In this document: one piece after another, positions 40,701 to 55,144 of the stretch
How the letters are laid out: every line of letters starts with the position of its first letter
Numbering within the stretch: position 1 is the stretch's first letter
NCBI GenBank assembly: GCA_946699065.1
Contig: CAMPDV010000303.1
Span: 309,737 to 373,736, forward strand
DNA from: Loxodes magnus
Taxonomy: Eukaryota > Ciliophora > Karyorelictea > Loxodida > Loxodidae
DNA length: 64,000 nucleotides
Reading direction: 5' to 3'
Notes under the pieces: generated by a model
The model's input: the letters and a program-made list of their open reading frames with translations, nothing else
Told to the model about the DNA's origin: nothing
Database searches by the model: none
Made by a program: the position numbers and the translations under genes

Positions 40701-41423
40701 TGTGACCACTCATGGTCTTACAGGTACCTGTCTTGACGTCCCATAGTCTCACCGTATAATCATAACTTCCCGATACGATGAACTCTGAATCACTGGATAT
40801 AGCCACATATCATACAGAACTAGTGTGACCATCATGGTCTTACAGGTACCTGTCTTGACGTACCATAGTCTCACCGTCTAATCATAACTTCCCGATACGA
40901 TGAACTCTGAATCACTGGATATAGCCACAGCAGATACAACACTAGTGTGACCACTCATGGTCTTACAGGTACCTGTCTTGACGTCCCATAGTCTCACCGT
41001 ATAATCATAACTTCCCGATACGATGAACTTTGAATCACTGGATATAGCCACGGCATATACTTAACTAGTGTGACCACTCATGGTCTTACAGGTACCTGTC
41101 TTGACGTCCCATAGTCTCACCGTATAATCTGCACTTCCCGATACGATGAACTCTGAATCACTGGATATAGCCACAGCAGATACCTAATTTGTGTGACCAC
41201 TCATGGTCTTACAGGTACCTGTCTTGACGTCCCATAGTCTCACCGTATAATCATAACTTCCCGATACGATGAACTCTGAATCACTGGATATAGCCACATA
41301 TCATACAGAACTAGTGTGACCACTCATGGTCTTACAGGTACCTGTCTTGACGTCCCATAGTCTCACCGTATAATCATAACTTCCCGATACGATGAACTCT
41401 GAATCACTGGATATAGCCACAGA

Positions 41424-43262
41424 TCATACAGAACTAGTGTGACCACTCATGGTCTTACAGGTACCTGTCTTGACGTCCCATAGTCTCACCGTATAATCAT
41501 AACTTCCCGATACGATGAACTCTGAATCACTGGATATAGCCACAGCAGATACACAACTAGTGTGACCACTCATGGTCTTACAGGTACCTGTCTTGACGTC
41601 CCATAGTCTCACCGTATAATCATAACTTCCCGATACGATGAACTCTAAATCACTGGATATAGCCACAGCATATACATAATGTGTGTGACCACTTATGGTC
41701 TTACAGGTACCTGTCTTGACGTCCCATAGTCTCACCGTCTTATCTGCACTTCCCGATACGATGAACTCTAAATCACTGGATATAGCCACAGATCATACAC
41801 AACTAGTGTGACCACTCATGGTCTTACAGGTACCTGTCTTGACGTCCCATAGTCTCACCGTATAATCATAACTTCCCGATACGATGAACTCTGAATCACT
41901 GGATATAGCCACATATCATACAGAACTAGTGTGACCATCATGGTCTTACAGGTACCTGTCTTGACGTCCCATAGTCTCACCGTCTTATCTGCACTTCCCG
42001 ATACGATGAACTCTAAATCACTGGATATAGCCACAGATCATACACAACTAGTGTGACCACTCATGGTCTTACAGGTACCTGTCTTGACGTCCCATAGTCT
42101 CACCGTATAATCATAACTTCCCGATACGATGAACTCTGAATCACTGGATATAGCCACATATCATACAGAACTAGTGTGACCATCATGGTCTTACAGGTAC
42201 CTGTCTTGACGTCCCATAGTCTCACCGTCTTATCTGCACTTCCCGATACGATGAACTCTAAATCACTGGATATAGCCACAGATCATACACAACTAGTGTG
42301 ACCATCATGGTCTTACAGGTACCTGTCTTGACGTACCATAGTCTCACCGTATAATCATAACTTCCCGATACGATGAACTCTGAATCACTGGATATAGCCA
42401 CAGCAGATACAACACTAGTGTGACCACTCATGGTCTTACAGGTACCTGTCTTGACGTCCCATAGTCTCACCGTATAATCATAACTTTCCGATACGATGAA
42501 CTTTGAATCACTGGATATAGCCACGGCATATACTTAACTAGTGTGACCACTCATGGTCTTACAGGTACCTGTCTTGACGTCCCATAGTCTCACCGTATAA
42601 TCTGCACTTCCCGATACGATGAACTCTGAATCACTGGATATAGCCACAGCAGATACACAACTAGTGTGACCACTCATGGTCTTACAGGTACCTGTCTTGA
42701 CGTCCCATAGTCTCACCGTATAATCATAACTTCCCGATACGATGAACTCTGAATCACTGGATATAGCCACATATCATACAGAACTAGTGTGACCACTCAT
42801 GGTCTTACAGGTACCTGTCTTGACGTCCCATAGTCTCACCGTATAATCATAACTTCCCGATACGATGAACTCTGAATCACTGGATATAGCCACAGATCAT
42901 ACAGAACTAGTGTGACCACTCATGGTCTTACAGGTACCTGTCTTGACGTCCCATAGTCTCACCGTATAATCATAACTTCCCGATACGATGAACTCTGAAT
43001 CACTGGATATAGCCACAGCAGATACACAACTAGTGTGACCACTCATGGTCTTACAGGTACCTGTCTTGACGTCCCATAGTCTCACCGTATAATCATAACT
43101 TCCCGATACGATGAACTCTAAATCACTGGATATAGCCACAGCATATACATAATGTGTGTGACCACTTATGGTCTTACAGGTACCTGTCTTGACGTCCCAT
43201 AGTCTCACCGTCTTATCTGCACTTCCCGATACGATGAACTCTAAATCACTGGATATAGCCAC
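41424..43262 (-). repeat. 12-unit tandem duplication
   Basis: The three-blade stretch 41424-41789 is identical in translation to 42897-43262. Both carry S16L twice and the blade reading SADKTVRLWD. The offset of 1,473 bp is 12 units minus three 1-nt deletions (near 41937, 42180, 42305). Within the interval a smaller two-unit pattern (the deletion unit plus the SADKTV unit) repeats near 41937, 42180 and again near 43409, suggesting nested slippage or unequal exchange. Confidence 0.7.
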
Positions 43263-46200
43263 AGATCATACACAACTAGTGTGACCACTCATGGTCTTAC
43301 AGGTACCTGTCTTGACGTCCCATAGTCTCACCGTATAATCATAACTTCCCGATACGATGAACTCTGAATCACTGGATATAGCCACATATCATACAGAACT
43401 AGTGTGACCATCATGGTCTTACAGGTACCTGTCTTGACGTCCCATAGTCTCACCGTCTTATCTGCACTTCCCGATACGATGAACTCTAAATCACTGGATA
43501 TAGCCACAGATCATACACAACTAGTGTGACCACTCATGGTCTTACAGGTACCTGTCTTGACGTCCCATAGTCTCACCGTATAATCATAACTTCCCGATAC
43601 GATGAACTCTGAATCACTGGATATAGCCACATATCATACAGAACTAGTGTGACCATCATGGTCTTACAGGTACCTGTCTTGACGTACCATAGTCTCACCG
43701 TATAATCATAACTTCCCGATACGATGAACTCTGAATCACTGGATATAGCCACAGCAGATACAACACTAGTGTGACCACTCATGGTCTTACAGGTACCTGT
43801 CTTGACGTCCCATAGTCTCACCGTATAATCATAACTTCCCGATACGATGAACTCTGAATCACTGGATATAGCCACAGCAGATACACAACTAGTGTGACCA
43901 CTCATGGTCTTACAGGTACCTGTCTTGACGTCCCATAGTCTCACCGTATAATCTGCACTTCCCGATACGATGAACTCTGAATCACTGGATATAGCCACAG
44001 CAGATACCTAATTTGTGTGACCACTCATGGTCTTACAGGTACCTGTCTTGACGTCCCATAGTCTCACCGTCTAATCATAACTTCCCGATACGATGAACTC
44101 TGAATCACTGGATATAGCCACATATCATACAACACTAGTGTGACCACTTATGGTCTTACAGGTACCTGTCTTGACGTCCCATAGTCTCACCGTATAATCA
44201 TAACTTCCCGATACGATGAACTCTGAATCACTGGATATAGCCACAGATTATACAACACTAGTGTGACCACTCATGGTCTTACAGGTACCTGTCTTGACGT
44301 CCCATAGTCTCACCGTATAATCATAACTTCCCGATACGATGAACTCTGAATCACTGGATATAGCCACAGCAGATACACAACTAGTGTGACCACTCATGGT
44401 CTTACAGGTACCTGTCTTGACGTCCCATAGTCTCACCGTATAATCATAACTTCCCGATACGATGAACTCTGAATCACTGGATATAGCCACAGCAGATACA
44501 CAACTAGTGTGACCACTCATGGTCTTACAGGTACCTGTCTTGACGTCCCATAGTCTCACCGTATAATCATAACTTCCCGATACGATGAACTCTGAATCAC
44601 TGGATATAGCCACATATCATACAACACTAGTGTGACCACTTATGGTCTTACAGGTACCTGTCTTGACGTCCCATAGTCTCACCGTATAATCATAACTTCC
44701 CGATACGATGAACTCTGAATCACTGGATATAGCCACAGATTATACAACACTAGTGTGACCACTTATGGTCTTACAGGTACCTGTCTTGACGTCCCATAGT
44801 CTCACCGTATAATCATAACTTCCCGATACGATGAACTCTGAATCACTGGATATAGCCACAGCAGATACACAACTAGTGTGACCACTCATGGTCTTACAGG
44901 TACCTGTCTTGACGTCCCATAGTCTCACCGTATAATCATAACTTCCCGATACGATGAACTCTGAATCACTGGATATAGCCACATATCATACAGAACTAGT
45001 GTGACCACTCATGGTCTTACAGGTACCTGTCTTGACGTCCCATAGTCTCACCGTATAATCATAACTTCCCGATACGATGAACTCTGAATCACTGGATATA
45101 GCCACAGATCATACACAACTAGTGTGACCACTCATGGTCTTACAGGTACCTGTCTTGACGTCCCATAGTCTCACCGTATAATCATAACTTCCCGATACGA
45201 TGAACTCTGAATCACTGGATATAGCCACATATCATACAGAACTAGTGTGACCATCATGGTCTTACAGGTACCTGTCTTGACGTCCCATAGTCTCACCGTC
45301 TTATCTGCACTTCCCGATACGATGAACTCTAAATCACTGGATATAGCCACAGATCATACACAACTAGTGTGACCACTCATGGTCTTACAGGTACCTGTCT
45401 TGACGTCCCATAGTCTCACCGTATAATCATAACTTCCCGATACGATGAACTCTGAATCACTGGATATAGCCACAGCAGATACCTAATTTGTGTGACCACT
45501 CATGGTCTTACAGGTACCTGTCTTGACGTCCCATAGTCTCACCGTATAATCATAACTTCCCGATACGATGAACTCTGAATCACTGGATATAGCCACATAT
45601 CATACAGAACTAGTGTGACCACTCATGGTCTTACAGGTACCTGTCTTGACGTCCCATAGTCTCACCGTATAATCATAACTTCCCGATACGATGAACTCTG
45701 AATCACTGGATATAGCCACAGCAGATACACAACTAGTGTGACCACTCATGGTCTTACAGGTACCTGTCTTGACGTCCCATAGTCTCACCGTATAATCTGC
45801 ACTTCCCGATACGATGAACTCTGAATCACTGGATATAGCCACAGCAGATACCTAATTTGTGTGACCACTCATGGTCTTACAGGTACCTGTCTTGACGTCC
45901 CATAGTCTCACCGTCTAATCTGCACTTCCCGATACGATGAACTCTGAATCACTGGATATAGCCACAGCAGATACCTAATTTGTGTGACCACTCATGGTCT
46001 TACAGGTACCTGTCTTGACGTCCCATAGTCTCACCGTATAATCATAACTTCCCGATACGATGAACTCTGAATCACTGGATATAGCCACAGCAGATACACA
46101 ACTAGTGTGACCACTCATGGTCTTACAGGTACCTGTCTTGACGTCCCATAGTCTCACCGTATAATCTGCACTTCCCGATACGATGAACTCTGAATCACTG

Positions 46201-47097
46201 GATATAGCCACAGCAGATACCTAATTTGTGTGACCACTCATGGTCTTACAGGTACCTGTCTTGACGTCCCATAGTCTCACCGTCTAATCTGCACTTCCCG
46301 ATACGATGAACTCTGAATCACTGGATATAGCCACAGCAGATACCTAATTTGTGTGACCACTCATGGTCTTACAGGTACCTGTCTTGACGTCCCATAGTCT
46401 CACCGTATAATCATAACTTCCCGATACGATGAACTCTGAATCACTGGATATAGCCACAGATTATACAACACTAGTGTGACCACTCATGGTCTTACAGGTA
46501 CCTGTCTTGACGTCCCATAGTCTCACCGTATAATCATAACTTCCCGATACGATGAACTCTGAATCACTGGATATAGCCACAGCAGATACACAACTAGTGT
46601 GACCACTCATGGTCTTACAGGTACCTGTCTTGACGTCCCATAGTCTCACCGTATAATCATAACTTCCCGATACGATGAACTCTGAATCACTGGATATAGC
46701 CACAGCAGATACACAACTAGTGTGACCACTCATGGTCTTACAGGTACCTGTCTTGACGTCCCATAGTCTCACCGTATAATCATAACTTCCCGATACGATG
46801 AACTCTGAATCACTGGATATAGCCACATATCATACAACACTAGTGTGACCACTTATGGTCTTACAGGTACCTGTCTTGACGTCCCATAGTCTCACCGTAT
46901 AATCATAACTTCCCGATACGATGAACTCTGAATCACTGGATATAGCCACAGATCATACACAACTAGTGTGACCACTCATGGTCTTACAGGTACCTGTCTT
47001 GACGTCCCATAGTCTCACCGTATAATCATGAACTTCCCGATACGATGAACTCTGAATCACTGGATATAGCCACATATCATACAGAACTAGTGTGACC

Positions 47098-50000
47098 ATC
47101 ATGGTCTTACAGGTACCTGTCTTGACGTACCATAGTCTCACCGTCTAATCATAACTTCCCGATACGATGAACTCTGAATCACTGGATATAGCCACAGCAG
47201 ATACAACACTAGTGTGACCACTCATGGTCTTACAGGTACCTGTCTTGACGTCCCATAGTCTCACCGTATAATCATAACTTCCCGATACGATGAACTTTGA
47301 ATCACTGGATATAGCCACGGCATATACTTAACTAGTGTGACCACTCATGGTCTTACAGGTACCTGTCTTGACGTCCCATAGTCTCACCGTATAATCATAA
47401 CTTCCCGATACGATGAACTCTGAATCACTGGATATAGCCACAGATCATACACAACTAGTGTGACCACTCATGGTCTTACAGGTACCTGTCTTGACGTCCC
47501 ATAGTCTCACCGTATAATCATAACTTCCCGATACGATGAACTCTGAATCACTGGATATAGCCACGGCATATACTTAACTAGTGTGACCACTCATGGTCTT
47601 ACAGGTACCTGTCTTGACGTCCCATAGTCTCACCGTATAATCATAACTTCCCGATACGATGAACTCTGAATCACTGGATATAGCCACATATCATACATGA
47701 CTAGTGTGACCACTCATGGTCTTACAGGTACCTGTCTTGACGTCCCATAGTCTCACCGTATAATCATAACTTCCCGATACGATGAACTCTGAATCACTGG
47801 ATATAGCCACAGCAGATACAACACTAGTGTGACCACTCATGGTCTTACAGGTACCTGTCTTGACGTCCCATAGTCTCACCGTCTAATCTGCACTTCCCGA
47901 TACGATGAACTCTGAATCACTGGATATAGCCACAGCATATACTTAACTAGTGTGACCACTCATGGTCTTACAGGTACCTGTCTTGACGTCCCATAGTCTC
48001 ACCGTATAATCATAACTTCCCGATACGATGAACTCTGAATCACTGGATATAGCCACATATCATACAGAACTAGTGTGACCACTCATGGTCTTACAGGTAC
48101 CTGTCTTGACGTCCCATAGTCTCACCGTATAATCATAACTTCCCGATACGATGAACTCTGAATCACTGGATATAGCCACAGCATATACTTAACTAGTGTG
48201 ACCACTCATGGTCTTACAGGTACCTGTCTTGACGTCCCATAGTCTCACCGTATAATCATAACTTCCCGATACGATGAACTCTGAATCACTGGATATAGCC
48301 ACAGCAGATACCTAATTTGTGTGACCACTCATGGTCTTACAGGTACCTGTCTTGACGTCCCATAGTCTCACCGTATAATCATAACTTCCCGATACGATGA
48401 ACTCTGAATCACTGGATATAGCCACATATCATACAGAACTAGTGTGACCACTCATGGTCTTACAGGTACCTGTCTTGACGTCCCATAGTCTCACCGTATA
48501 ATCATAACTTCCCGATACGATGAACTCTGAATCACTGGATATAGCCACAGATCATACAGAACTAGTGTGACCACTCATGGTCTTACAGGTACCTGTCTTG
48601 ACGTCCCATAGTCTCACCGTATAATCATAACTTCCCGATACGATGAACTCTGAATCACTGGATATAGCCACAGCAGATACACAACTAGTGTGACCACTCA
48701 TGGTCTTACAGGTACCTGTCTTGACGTCCCATAGTCTCACCGTATAATCATAACTTCCCGATACGATGAACTTTGAATCACTGGATATAGCCACGGCATA
48801 TACTTAACTAGTGTGACCACTCATGGTCTTACAGGTACCTGTCTTGACGTCCCATAGTCTCACCGTATAATCATAACTTCCCGATACGATGAACTCTGAA
48901 TCACTGGATATAGCCACAGATCATACACAACTAGTGTGACCACTCATGGTCTTACAGGTACCTGTCTTGACGTCCCATAGTCTCACCGTATAATCATAAC
49001 TTCCCGATACGATGAACTCTGAATCACTGGATATAGCCACATATCATACACAACTAGTGTGACCACTCATGGTCTTACAGGTACCTGTCTTGACGTCCCA
49101 TAGTCTCACCGTATAATCATAACTTCCCGATACGATGAACTTTGAATCACTGGATATAGCCACATATCATACATGACTAGTGTGACCACTCATGGTCTTA
49201 CAGGTACCTGTCTTGACGTCCCATAGTCTCACCGTATAATCATAACTTCCCGATACGATGAACTCTGAATCACTGGATATAGCCACAGCAGATACAACAC
49301 TAGTGTGACCACTCATGGTCTTACAGGTACCTGTCTTGACGTCCCATAGTCTCACCGTATAATCATAACTTCCCGATACGATGAACTCTGAATCACTGGA
49401 TATAGCCACAGCAGATACACAACTAGTGTGACCACTCATGGTCTTACAGGTACCTGTCTTGACGTCCCATAGTCTCACCGTATAATCATAACTTCCCGAT
49501 ACGATGAACTCTGAATCACTGGATATAGCCACATATCATACAGAACTAGGTGTGACCACTCATGGTCTTACAGGTACCTGTCTTGACGTCCCATAGTCTC
49601 ACCGTATAATCATAACTTCCCGATACGATGAACTCTGAATCACTGGATATAGCCACAGCATATACAACACTAGTGTGACCACTCATGGTCTTACAGGTAC
49701 CTGTCTTGACGTCCCATAGTCTCACCGTATAATCATAACTTCCCGATACGATGAACTCTGAATCACTGGATATAGCCACATATCATACACAACTAGTGTG
49801 ACCACTCATGGTCTTACAGGTACCTGTCTTGACGTCCCATAGTCTCACCGTATAATCATAACTTCCCGATACGATGAACTTTGAATCACTGGATATAGCC
49901 ACGGCATATACATTACTAGTGTGACCACTCATGGTCTTACAGGTACCTGTCTTGACGTCCCATAGTCTCACCGTATAATCATAACTTCCCGATACGATGA

Positions 50001-53000
50001 ACTTTGAATCACTGGATATAGCCACGGCATATACTTAACTAGTGTGACCACTCATGGTCTTACAGGTACCTGTCTTGACGTCCCATAGTCTCACCGTATA
50101 ATCATAACTTCCCGATACGATGAACTCTGAATCACTGGATATAGCCACAGCAGATACACAACTAGTGTGACCACTCATGGTCTTACAGGTACCTGTCTTG
50201 ACGTCCCATAGTCTCACCGTATAATCATAACTTCCCGATACGATGAACTCTGAATCACTGGATATAGCCACAGCAGATACACAACTAGTGTGACCACTCA
50301 TGGTCTTACAGGTACCTGTCTTGACGTCCCATAGTCTCACCGTATAATCATAACTTCCCGATACGATGAACTTTGAATCACTGGATATAGCCACGGCATA
50401 TACTTAACTAGTGTGACCACTCATGGTCTTACAGGTACCTGTCTTGACGTCCCATAGTCTCACCGTATAATCATAACTTCCCGATACGATGAACTCTGAA
50501 TCACTGGATATAGCCACAGCATATACTTAACTAGTGTGACCACTCATGGTCTTACAGGTACCTGTCTTGACGTCCCATAGTCTCACCGTATAATCATAAC
50601 TTCCCGATACGATGAACTCTGAATCACTGGATATAGCCACATATCATACATGACTAGTGTGACCACTCATGGTCTTACAGGTACCTGTCTTGACGTCCCA
50701 TAGTCTCACCGTATAATCTGCACTTCCCGATACGATGAACTCTGAATCACTGGATATAGCCACAGCATATACTTAACTAGTGTGACCACTCATGGTCTTA
50801 CAGGTACCTGTCTTGACGTCCCATAGTCTCACCGTATAATCATAACTTCCGATACGATGAACTCTGAATCACTGGATATAGCCACAGCAGATACAACACT
50901 AGTGTGACCACTCATGGTCTTACAGGTACCTGTCTTGACGTCCCATAGTCTCACCGTATAATCATAACTTCCCGATACGATGAACTCTGAATCACTGGAT
51001 ATAGCCACATATCATACACAACTAGTGTGACCACTCATGGTCTTACAGGTACCTGTCTTGACGTCCCATAGTCTCACCGTATAATCATAACTTCCCGATA
51101 CGATGAACTTTGAATCACTGGATATAGCCACGGCATATACTTAACTAGTGTGACCACTCATGGTCTTACAGGTACCTGTCTTGACGTCCCATAGTCTCAC
51201 CGTATAATCATAACTTCCCGATACGATGAACTCTGAATCACTGGATATAGCCACAGCATATACAACACTAGTGTGACCACTCATGGTCTTACAGGTACCT
51301 GTCTTGACGTCCCATAGTCTCACCGTATAATCATAACTTCCCGATACGATGAACTCTGAATCACTGGATATAGCCACAGCATATACAACACTAGTGTGAC
51401 CACTCATGGTCTTACAGGTACCTGTCTTGACGTCCCATAGTCTCACCGTCTAATCTGCACTTCCCGATACGATGAACTCTGAATCACTGGATATAGCCAC
51501 AGCATATACTTAACTAGTGTGACCACTCATGGTCTTACAGGTACCTGTCTTGACGTCCCATAGTCTCACCGTATAATCATAACTTCCCGATACGATGAAC
51601 TCTGAATCACTGGATATAGCCACAGCAGATACAACACTAGTGTGACCACTCATGGTCTTACAGGTACCTGTCTTGACGTCCCATAGTCTCACCGTATAAT
51701 CATAACTTCCCGATACGATGAACTCTGAATCACTGGATATAGCCACATATCATACACAACTAGTGTGACCACTCATGGTCTTACAGGTACCTGTCTTGAC
51801 GTCCCATAGTCTCACCGTATAATCATAACTTCCCGATACGATGAACTTTGAATCACTGGATATAGCCACGGCATATACTTAACTAGTGTGACCACTCATG
51901 GTCTTACAGGTACCTGTCTTGACGTCCCATAGTCTCACCGTATAATCATAACTTCCCGATACGATGAACTCTGAATCACTGGATATAGCCACAGCATATA
52001 CAACACTAGTGTGACCACTCATGGTCTTACAGGTACCTGTCTTGACGTCCCATAGTCTCACCGTATAATCATAACTTCCCGATACGATGAACTCTGAATC
52101 ACTGGATATAGCCACAGCATATACAACACTAGTGTGACCACTCATGGTCTTACAGGTACCTGTCTTGACGTCCCATAGTCTCACCGTATAATCATAACTT
52201 CCCGATACGATGAACTCTGAATCACTGGATATAGCCACATATCATACATGACTAGTGTGACCACTCATGGTCTTACAGGTACCTGTCTTGACGTCCCATA
52301 GTCTCACCGTATAATCATAACTTCCCGATACGATGAACTCTGAATCACTGGATATAGCCACAGCAGATACAACACTAGTGTGACCACTCATGGTCTTACA
52401 GGTACCTGTCTTGACGTCCCATAGTCTCACCGTATAATCATAACTTCCCGATACGATGAACTCTGAATCACTGGATATAGCCACAGCATATACTTAACTA
52501 GTGTGACCACTCATGGTCTTACAGGTACCTGTCTTGACGTCCCATAGTCTCACCGTATAATCATAACTTCCCGATACGATGAACTCTGAATCACTGGATA
52601 TAGCCACAGCATATACAACACTAGTGTGACCACTCATGGTCTTACAGGTACCTGTCTTGACGTCCCATAGTCTCACCGTCTAATCTGCACTTCCCGATAC
52701 GATGAACTCTGAATCACTGGATATAGCCACAGCAGATACACAACTAGTGTGACCACTCATGTCTTACAGGTACCTGTCTTGACGTCCCATAGTCTCACCG
52801 TATAATCATAACTTCCCGATACGATGAACTCTGAATCACTGGATATAGCCACAGATCATACACAACTAGTGTGACCACTCATGGTCTTACAGGTACCTGT
52901 CTTGACGTCCCATAGTCTCACCGTATAATCATAACTTCCCGATACGATGAACTCTGAATCACTGGATATAGCCACAGCAGATACAACACTAGTGTGACCA

Positions 53001-54304
53001 CTCATGGTCTTACAGGTACCTGTCTTGACGTCCCATAGTCTCACCGTATAATCATAACTTCCCGATACGATGAACTCTGAATCACTGGATATAGCCACAG
53101 ATCATACACAACTAGTGTGACCACTCATGGTCTTACAGGTACCTGTCTTGACGTCCCATAGTCTCACCGTATAATCATAACTTCCCGATACGATGAACTC
53201 TGAATCACTGGATATAGCCACAGCATATACAACACTAGTGTGACCACTCATGGTCTTACAGGTACCTGTCTTGACGTCCCATAGTCTCACCGTATAATCA
53301 TAACTTCCCGATACGATGAACTCTGAATCACTGGATATAGCCACATATCATACATGACTAGTGTGACCAACTCATGGTCTTACAGGTACCTGTCTTGACG
53401 TCCCATAGTCTCACCGTATAATCATAACTTCCCGATACGATGAACTCTGAATCACTGGATATAGCCACAGATCATACACAACTAGTGTGACCACTCATGG
53501 TCTTACAGGTACCTGTCTTGACGTCCCATAGTCTCACCGTATAATCATAACTTCCCGATACGATGAACTCTGAATCACTGGATATAGCCACAGCATATAC
53601 AACACTAGTGTGACCACTCATGGTCTTACAGGTACCTGTCTTGACGTCCCATAGTATCACCGTATAATCATAACTTCCCGATACGATGAACTCTGAATCA
53701 CTGGATATAGCCACATATCATACATGACTAGTGTGACCACTCATGGTCTTACAGGTACCTGTCTTGACGTCCCATAGTCTCACCGTATAATCATAACTTC
53801 CCGATACGATGAACTCTGAATCACTGGATATAGCCACAGCATATACAACACTAGTGTGACCACTCATGGTCTTACAGGTACCTGTCTTGACGTCCCATAG
53901 TCTCACCGTATAATCATAACTTCCCGATACGATGAACTCTGAATCACTGGATATAGCCACATATCATACATGACTAGTGTGACCACTCATGGTCTTACAG
54001 GTACCTGTCTTGACGTCCCATAGTCTCACCGTATAATCATAACTTCCCGATACGATGAACTTTGAATCACTGGATATAGCCACAGCAGATACACAACTAG
54101 TGTGACCACTCATGGTCTTACAGGTACCTGTCTTGACGTCCCATAGTCTCACCGTATAATCATAACTTCCCGATACGATGAACTCTGAATCACTGGATAT
54201 AGCCACAGCATATACTTAACTAGTGTGACCACTCATGGTCTTACAGGTACCTGTCTTGACGTCCCATAGTCCTCACCGTATAATCATAACTTCCCGATAC
54301 GATG
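47098..54304 (-). CDS. WD40 repeat protein segment, homogeneous right zone (about 59 units), partial
   Basis: Blades here almost all have [10 protein letters not shown]; the TAG form at position 26 is rare. Remaining standard-code stops are mainly TAA at position 6 (GHTS-x-VYAVA) and TGA at position 8. Frame changes come from isolated single-base indels near 49550 (extra G in ACTAGGTG), 50849 (CCC to CC), 52760 (GG to G), 53370 (extra A in GACCAACTC) and the cancelling pair 54271/54304. None of these is present in the equivalent unit of the duplicate copy 8,856 bp to the right, so they are probably sequence errors and the true frame probably runs on. Several units carry E17K (SDSKF), linked to a GCC codon at Ala9 or Ala11. 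Confidence 0.45.
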
Positions 54305-55144
54305 ACTCTGAATCACTGGATATAGCCACATATCATACATGACTAGTGTGACCACTCATGGTCTTACAGGTACCTGTCTTGACGTCCCATAGTCTCACCG
54401 TATAATCATAACTTCCCGATACGATGAACTCTGAATCACTGGATATAGCCACAGATCATACACAACTAGTGTGACCACTCATGGTCTTACAGGTACCTGT
54501 CTTGACGTCCCATAGTCTCACCGTATAATCATAACTTCCCGATACGATGAACTCTGAATCACTGGATATAGCCACAGCATATACTTAACTAGTGTGACCA
54601 CTCATGGTCTTACAGGTACCTGTCTTGACGTCCCATAGTCTCACCGTATAATCATAACTTCCCGATACGATGAACTCTGAATCACTGGATATAGCCACAG
54701 CATATACTTAACTAGTGTGACCACTCATGGTCTTACAGGTACCTGTCTTGACGTCCCATAGTCTCACCGTATAATCATAACTTCCCGATACGATGAACTC
54801 TGAATCACTGGATATAGCCACAGCATATACAACACTAGTGTGACCACTCATGGTCTTACAGGTACCTGTCTTGACGTCCCATAGTCTCACCGTCTAATCT
54901 GCACTTCCCGATACGATGAACTCTGAATCACTGGATATAGCCACAGCAGATACACAACTAGTGTGACCACTCATGGTCTTACAGGTACCTGTCTTGACGT
55001 CCCATAGTCTCACCGTATAATCATAACTTCCCGATACGATGAACTCTGAATCACTGGATATAGCCACAGATCATACACAACTAGTGTGACCACTCATGGT
55101 CTTACAGGTACCTGTCTTGACGTCCCATAGTCTCACCGTCTAAT
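48615..55144 (-). repeat. 72-unit higher-order repeat, copy A
   Basis: From about 48,615 the order of blade variants matches that starting at about 57,471, an offset of 8,856 bp = 72 x 123. The match continues to the right edge of the window (64,000 pairs with 55,144). In the stretches I compared base by base I saw no substitution differences; the copies differed only by single-base indels private to one copy. To the left of 48,615 the variable segments differ, so this marks one junction. The 2.3 kb at about 55,145-57,470 (19 units) is the rest of the 72-unit period. Confidence 0.85.

Larger units (their letters stand above)
32596..47097 (-). pseudogene. WD40 array zone with a recurrent inherited 1-nt deletion (about 118 units)
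   Basis: Fourteen units carry the same loss of one C, giving GTGACCATCATGG instead of GTGACCACTCATGG: near 32596, 32961, 35913, 37390, 39726, 40464, 40831, 41937, 42180, 42305, 43409, 43655, 45253 and 47097. Thirteen sit beside the same variable segment (GHTSSV followed by TGA and Tyr); 42305 sits beside another. Reading through the deletion turns KTMSGHTS into KTMMVTLV and leaves the WD40 frame until the next compensating change. Between deletions the blades are clean, for example 38967-39332 and 44248-44613 (121 residues each). Under any genetic code this zone breaks into segments of 0.1-3 kb unless frameshifting or splicing removes the shifts, so I call it pseudogenic, with the caveat that the zone may hold separate short coding pieces. 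Confidence 0.55.

Noticed and set aside
46953-47141. A distinct protein containing [20 protein letters not shown]
   Set aside because: This is the WD40 sequence read out of frame after the 1-nt deletion near 47097 until an extra base near 47028 restores the frame; it recurs wherever that deletion occurs.
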